Source: an uncultured Clostridia bacterium (GTDB lineage: Bacteria; Bacillota; Clostridia; TANB77; CAG-508). From it: DNA of 7,711 nt. Location: the NCBI GenBank assembly GCA_947629965.1, contig CANRFS010000061.1:1-7711 (forward strand), given 5' to 3'. The notes below the pieces were generated by a model that was not told where the DNA came from, did no database searches, and worked only from the letters and a program-made list of their open reading frames with translations. Positions 4,460-7,711 of this stretch are shown one piece after another (the first letter of the stretch is position 1; each line of letters begins with the position of its first letter). Position numbers and translations under genes: made by a program.

Positions 4460-6914
4460 TTATTTTTTTATTTTTACTTTTATTTGTATTTCTTCGTCTT
4501 TTGCTGTTATTTTTGCAATGTCTCCTGATTTTAAATTTCCGTCTAGAATTTCTTCTGCAAGTTTATCTTCTATCATGTTTTGTATTGCACGTCTTAAAGG
4601 TCTTGCTCCATAATTTGTATCTGTTCCTTTTTTTATAATTAATTCTTTTGCTTTAGAATCTATTTCTAATTTAATGTTTCTTTCACTAATTCTATCTTTT
4701 ATTTGATTTAACATTATATCTACTATTTGACCAAGTTCATTTTCAGTTAATTTATGGAACACTATAATCTCGTCTATACGATTTATAAATTCTGGTCTGA
4801 ATTCCTTTTTTAATTCTGCCATTACTTCTTTTTTTGTGTTTTCGTATTCTTTTTGATTTTCATTATTATCTTTTCCTGCTGAAAATCCTAATGTTTTTTT
4901 ATCTGTTATTAATCTTGCTCCAATGTTAGATGTCATTATAATTACACAGTTTTTAAAGTTTACTGTTCTTCCATGTGAATCTGTAAGTCTTCCATCATCT
5001 AATATTTGAAGTAACATGTTTAAAACGTCTGGATGTGCCTTTTCTACTTCATCAAATAGTATAACAGAATATGGTTTTCTTCTTATTTTTTCTGTTAAGC
5101 CTCCACCTTCGTCAAATCCTACATATCCTGGAGGTGAACCTATCATTTTTGAGGTTGAATGACTTTCCATGTATTCAGACATATCTATTCTTATAATAGC
5201 ATTTTCATCACCAAATAAATTCTCCGCTAAAGCTTTAGATAGCTCTGTTTTACCTACACCAGTTGGTCCTAAAAACATAAATGAACCAATAGGTCTGTTT
5301 GGATCTTTTAAGCCTACTCTTCCTCTTTTTATGGCTTTTGCTACTGCAGATACTGCTTCATCTTGACCAATTACTCTTTCATGCAAAGTTTTTTCTAGAT
5401 TCTTTAATTTTTCATTTTCATTTTGATTTATTTTTTGTGCAGGTATTCCTGTGCTTGATGCTATAACTTCTGCAATATCTTCTGATGTTATATTTCTAAC
5501 ATCTTTAGCATTTTTATCTTTCCAACTTCCTTTTTCTTTTTCTAATTTATCTTTTTCTTTATGCTCTTTATCCCTTAATTCTGCTGCTTTTTCGAAATCT
5601 TGTACTGCAATTGCTTCTTCTTTTTCCTTTTCCAATTTTTCTATTTTTTCTTCTAGTTTTTTAATTTTATCTGGCTCTGTGTAAGTTTTTAATCTTACTT
5701 TAGATGATGCCTCATCAATTAAATCTATTGCTTTGTCTGGCAAAAATCTATCGTTGATATATCTGCTAGATAGTTTTACTGCTGACTCTATTGCTTCATC
5801 CGTAATTTTAACATTATGATGTGCTTCATATTTATCTCTTAATCCTTTTAATATTTCTATGCTATCCCCAATGCTTGGTTCATCAACTGTAACTGGCTGG
5901 AATCTTCTTTCTAATGCACTATCTTTTTCGATATATTTTCTATACTCATTTAAAGTAGTTGCACCAACTATTTGAACTTCTCCTCTTGCAAGTAATGGTT
6001 TTAAGATATTTGCTGCATCTATTGCACCTTCTGCTGCACCTGCTCCTACTATTGTATGGATTTCATCTATGAATAAAATAACGTCTCCTGCTTTTTTCAC
6101 TTCTTTTAAAGCCTTTTTTATTCTTTCCTCGAAATCTCCTCTATATTTAGCACCTGCAACCATACCAGAAATATCTAGTGTTACAACTCTTTTATCTTTT
6201 AATGTTTCTGGTACATTTCCTTCAACTATTTTTTGTGCTAATCCTTCAACAACAGCAGTTTTTCCGAACTCCTGGCTCTCCAATTAAGCATGGATTATTT
6301 TTAGTTCTTCTTGATAGTATTTGTATAATTCTATCAATTTCATTTTTTCTTCCTATAACAGGGTCTAATTTTCCCTCTTTTGCAATTTTTGTTAAATCAC
6401 TACCAAATTGATTAAGTGTTGGTGTTGAGTTATAACTATTTGTTTTTCCACTTGGTTTACTATTTTCTTCGTTACTATCATATTCATTTATAACTTTTAT
6501 AATTTCATTATATAATTTTTGTGGATTAACATTTAAATCAAGCATAATTCTTACTGCAATGCTATCCGCTTCTCTCATAATTCCTATTAATAAATGCTCT
6601 GTTCCAATAAAATCTGATCCTAATTTTCGTGCTTCCATAAAAGCATTTTCTATTACTCTTTTTGTTCTAGGAGTAAATCCTATTGTTTGATTACTTCTTG
6701 TTTCGCCAGTTCCAATTAGTTCTTCTATTTTTTCAAGTATTGCTTCTGCTGTAACATTTTGATTCTCTAAAACTTTATTTGCAATGCCTGATCCTTCTTT
6801 AACTAACCCGTATAGCAAATGCTCTGTGCCTATATAATTATGCCCAAGCTCTATTGCTATTTCATTTGAAATTTCAAGAGCTTTTTCAGCTCTAGCTGTG
6901 AATTTATATGTCAT
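4460..6914 (-). pseudogene. clpC: ClpC AAA+ ATPase of the Clp protease, interrupted by a +1 frameshift near 6266
   Basis: ClpC unfolds damaged or arginine-phosphorylated proteins and feeds them to ClpP. The first frame (6914 to 6246) carries the double Clp N-domain (residues 1-145, with GTEHLL twice) and the start of D1. It is thrown out of frame at IGEPGV, inside the D1 Walker A motif. Removing one base at 6266 restores GEPGVGKTAVVEGLAQ and an 817-residue protein of normal length. The remainder has D1 Walker B FIDEIH (about 281-286), a middle domain with a UVR-like segment (about 438-452), D2 Walker A GPTGVGKT (549-556), Walker B VILFDEVEKAHP (about 617), and an intact C-terminal domain to TAA at 4460. 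AAGGAGG lies seven bases before the ATG. The gene is 44 bases after mcsB and clearly in its operon. Apart from this base the frame is undamaged, so error, recent loss or recoding must be distinguished. No convincing terminator follows it. Confidence 0.93.
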
Positions 6915-6921
6915 ATTATAG

Positions 6922-6928
6922 CCTCCTT
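6922..6928 (-). promoter_or_regulatory. Ribosome binding site of clpC
   Basis: AAGGAGG on the minus strand is seven bases before the clpC ATG at 6914. This near-perfect site in the short mcsB-clpC gap supports translation of clpC from the operon transcript and fixes its start. Confidence 0.85.
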
Positions 6929-6958
6929 TTATTTTATTTACTGTAAAATAGTTTAATA

Positions 6959-7711
6959 TTATTCACTAATAATTTGTTTTATAACTTCTGCTCTTTTAAT
7001 GTCTCGCTCATAGCTATCTAGTGGTTGTCCTAAATATTTTTGTAAATTTGCAGGTTTTGTGTATACCTCAAGCTTCTTTATTTTTAAATCATTCATTTCT
7101 TTAATTATACCCATATCTGTTCCAAGTTTTACATCTGATAATAAATTATTACATTCCTCTGATGAAAGTTTTCTGCAATTTGCAAGTATTCCATAAGCTC
7201 TATAAACTTTATCTTCTAGCTCAATTTCCTTTTTAGTAAGTATTTTTCTTGCTAGTTTTTCTTGTTCTATTACTTTATCTGTTATAATTTTTAAATTTTT
7301 TATTATTTCTTCTTCAGAAATTCCTAAAGACTGTTTATTAGATATTTGATAAATATCTCCTTGAGCTGTGCTTCCTTCTCCATAAAGTCCTCTTATATTC
7401 ATGTCAAAACTATTTACTGCTTCTAATACTTTTCTAATATTTTTTGTTTTACTTAATGCTGGAAGATGTACCATAATAGATGCTCTAAGTCCTGTACCAA
7501 CATTTGTAGGACAGCTTGTTAAAAATCCATATTTATCATTATACGCATAAGGAATTAACTCCTCTAATTTTTTATCTATTTCGATTGCTAGGTTTAAAGA
7601 ATTTTCTAGTTCTAATCCTGATGATAAAACTTGAATTCTTAAATGATCTTCCTCGTTTATCATTATACATATATTTTCATCATCATTTATTGCAATTGCT
7701 CCTACTTCTCC
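6959..7711 (-). CDS. mcsB: Protein arginine kinase McsB, partial at its N-terminus
   Basis: McsB phosphorylates arginine residues on CtsR and misfolded proteins, marking them for ClpC-ClpP. The frame is open to base 7711, so the N-terminal part, roughly 90-100 residues, lies outside the window; the internal Met at 7663 is not the start. The visible 250 residues contain the phosphagen-kinase fold: INEEDHLRIQ, the SCPTNVGTGLRASIMVHLP segment with its active-site-type Cys, and IRGLYGEGSTAQGDIYQISN, which contacts nucleotide. Near the C-terminus is RDIKRA, matching the RDxxRA phosphoarginine-binding motif described for McsB. It ends 44 bases before clpC, as in the ctsR-mcsA-mcsB-clpC operon; ctsR and mcsA would be expected beyond the window end. 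Regulation by CtsR is likely from family knowledge, but the operator is not visible here. Confidence 0.95.
   Translation of the reverse strand, partial: GEVGAIAINDDENICIMINEEDHLRIQVLSSGLELENSLNLAIEIDKKLEELIPYAYNDKYGFLTSCPTNVGTGLRASIMVHLPALSKTKNIRKVLEAVNSFDMNIRGLYGEGSTAQGDIYQISNKQSLGISEEEIIKNLKIITDKVIEQEKLARKILTKKEIELEDKVYRAYGILANCRKLSSEECNNLLSDVKLGTDMGIIKEMNDLKIKKLEVYTKPANLQKYLGQPLDSYERDIKRAEVIKQIISE

Noticed and set aside
6246..6283. ClpC as two separately translated genes overlapping at 6246-6283
   Set aside because: The second frame has only a TTG without a ribosome site, and the split falls inside the D1 Walker A motif, where independent proteins would not function.
4393..6411. Several plus-strand frames (4393-4638, 5169-5366, 5451-5684, 6069-6287, 6178-6411)
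   Set aside because: All are antisense to clpC, with Leu/Phe/Ser-rich translations typical of shadows of a Lys/Glu-rich gene, and none has a credible start signal.

Overview
The window looks like chromosomal core sequence from an endospore-forming, very AT-rich Firmicute, most likely an uncultured or gut-type member of the Clostridia. The evidence is the set of genes (SpoVT, SpoIIID, an McsB-ClpC pair, an HD-GYP protein, a group I cysteine desulfurase), the AGA/AAA/TTA-biased codons, strong GGAGG ribosome sites and short intrinsic terminators. I see no integrase, transposase, phage gene, CRISPR array, tRNA or rRNA. No gene-free stretch exceeds 300 bases.

Layout. Bases 1-231 (+) are the 3' end of spoVT, closed by a terminator. 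Bases 365-1303 (+) encode a single-domain HD-GYP phosphodiesterase with its own sigma-A-type promoter. On the minus strand follow a cysteine desulfurase (1370-2554) and, upstream of it, an unrecognised 109-residue single-pass membrane protein (2670-2999) with a near-consensus promoter and its own terminator. Divergent from that gene is a cation diffusion facilitator (3152-4010, +), interrupted by one extra base at 3371. Its end is convergent with a minus-strand block that reads, in transcription order, mcsB (6959 to beyond 7711), clpC (4460-6914, interrupted by one extra base near 6266) and a SpoIIID-family regulator (4053-4310). A bidirectional hairpin at 4009-4054 separates the convergent genes.

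How the genes relate. McsB phosphorylates arginines on misfolded proteins and ClpC-ClpP degrades the tagged proteins, so mcsB-clpC is the end of the usual ctsR-mcsA-mcsB-clpC stress operon, with ctsR and mcsA presumably just outside the window. SpoVT and SpoIIID are both sporulation transcription regulators and lie within about 4 kb of each other. The remaining genes (HD-GYP, NifS-like enzyme, small membrane protein, CDF transporter) are separate one-gene units.

The most unusual point is that two otherwise well-conserved genes each carry a single-base insertion. Both insertions fall directly before a GGW-AAA (Gly-Lys) pair that opens a GKS or GKT motif, and both create an in-frame CGG codon. 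Sequencing error or recent pseudogenisation is the default explanation; +1 recoding is a speculative alternative that can be tested.
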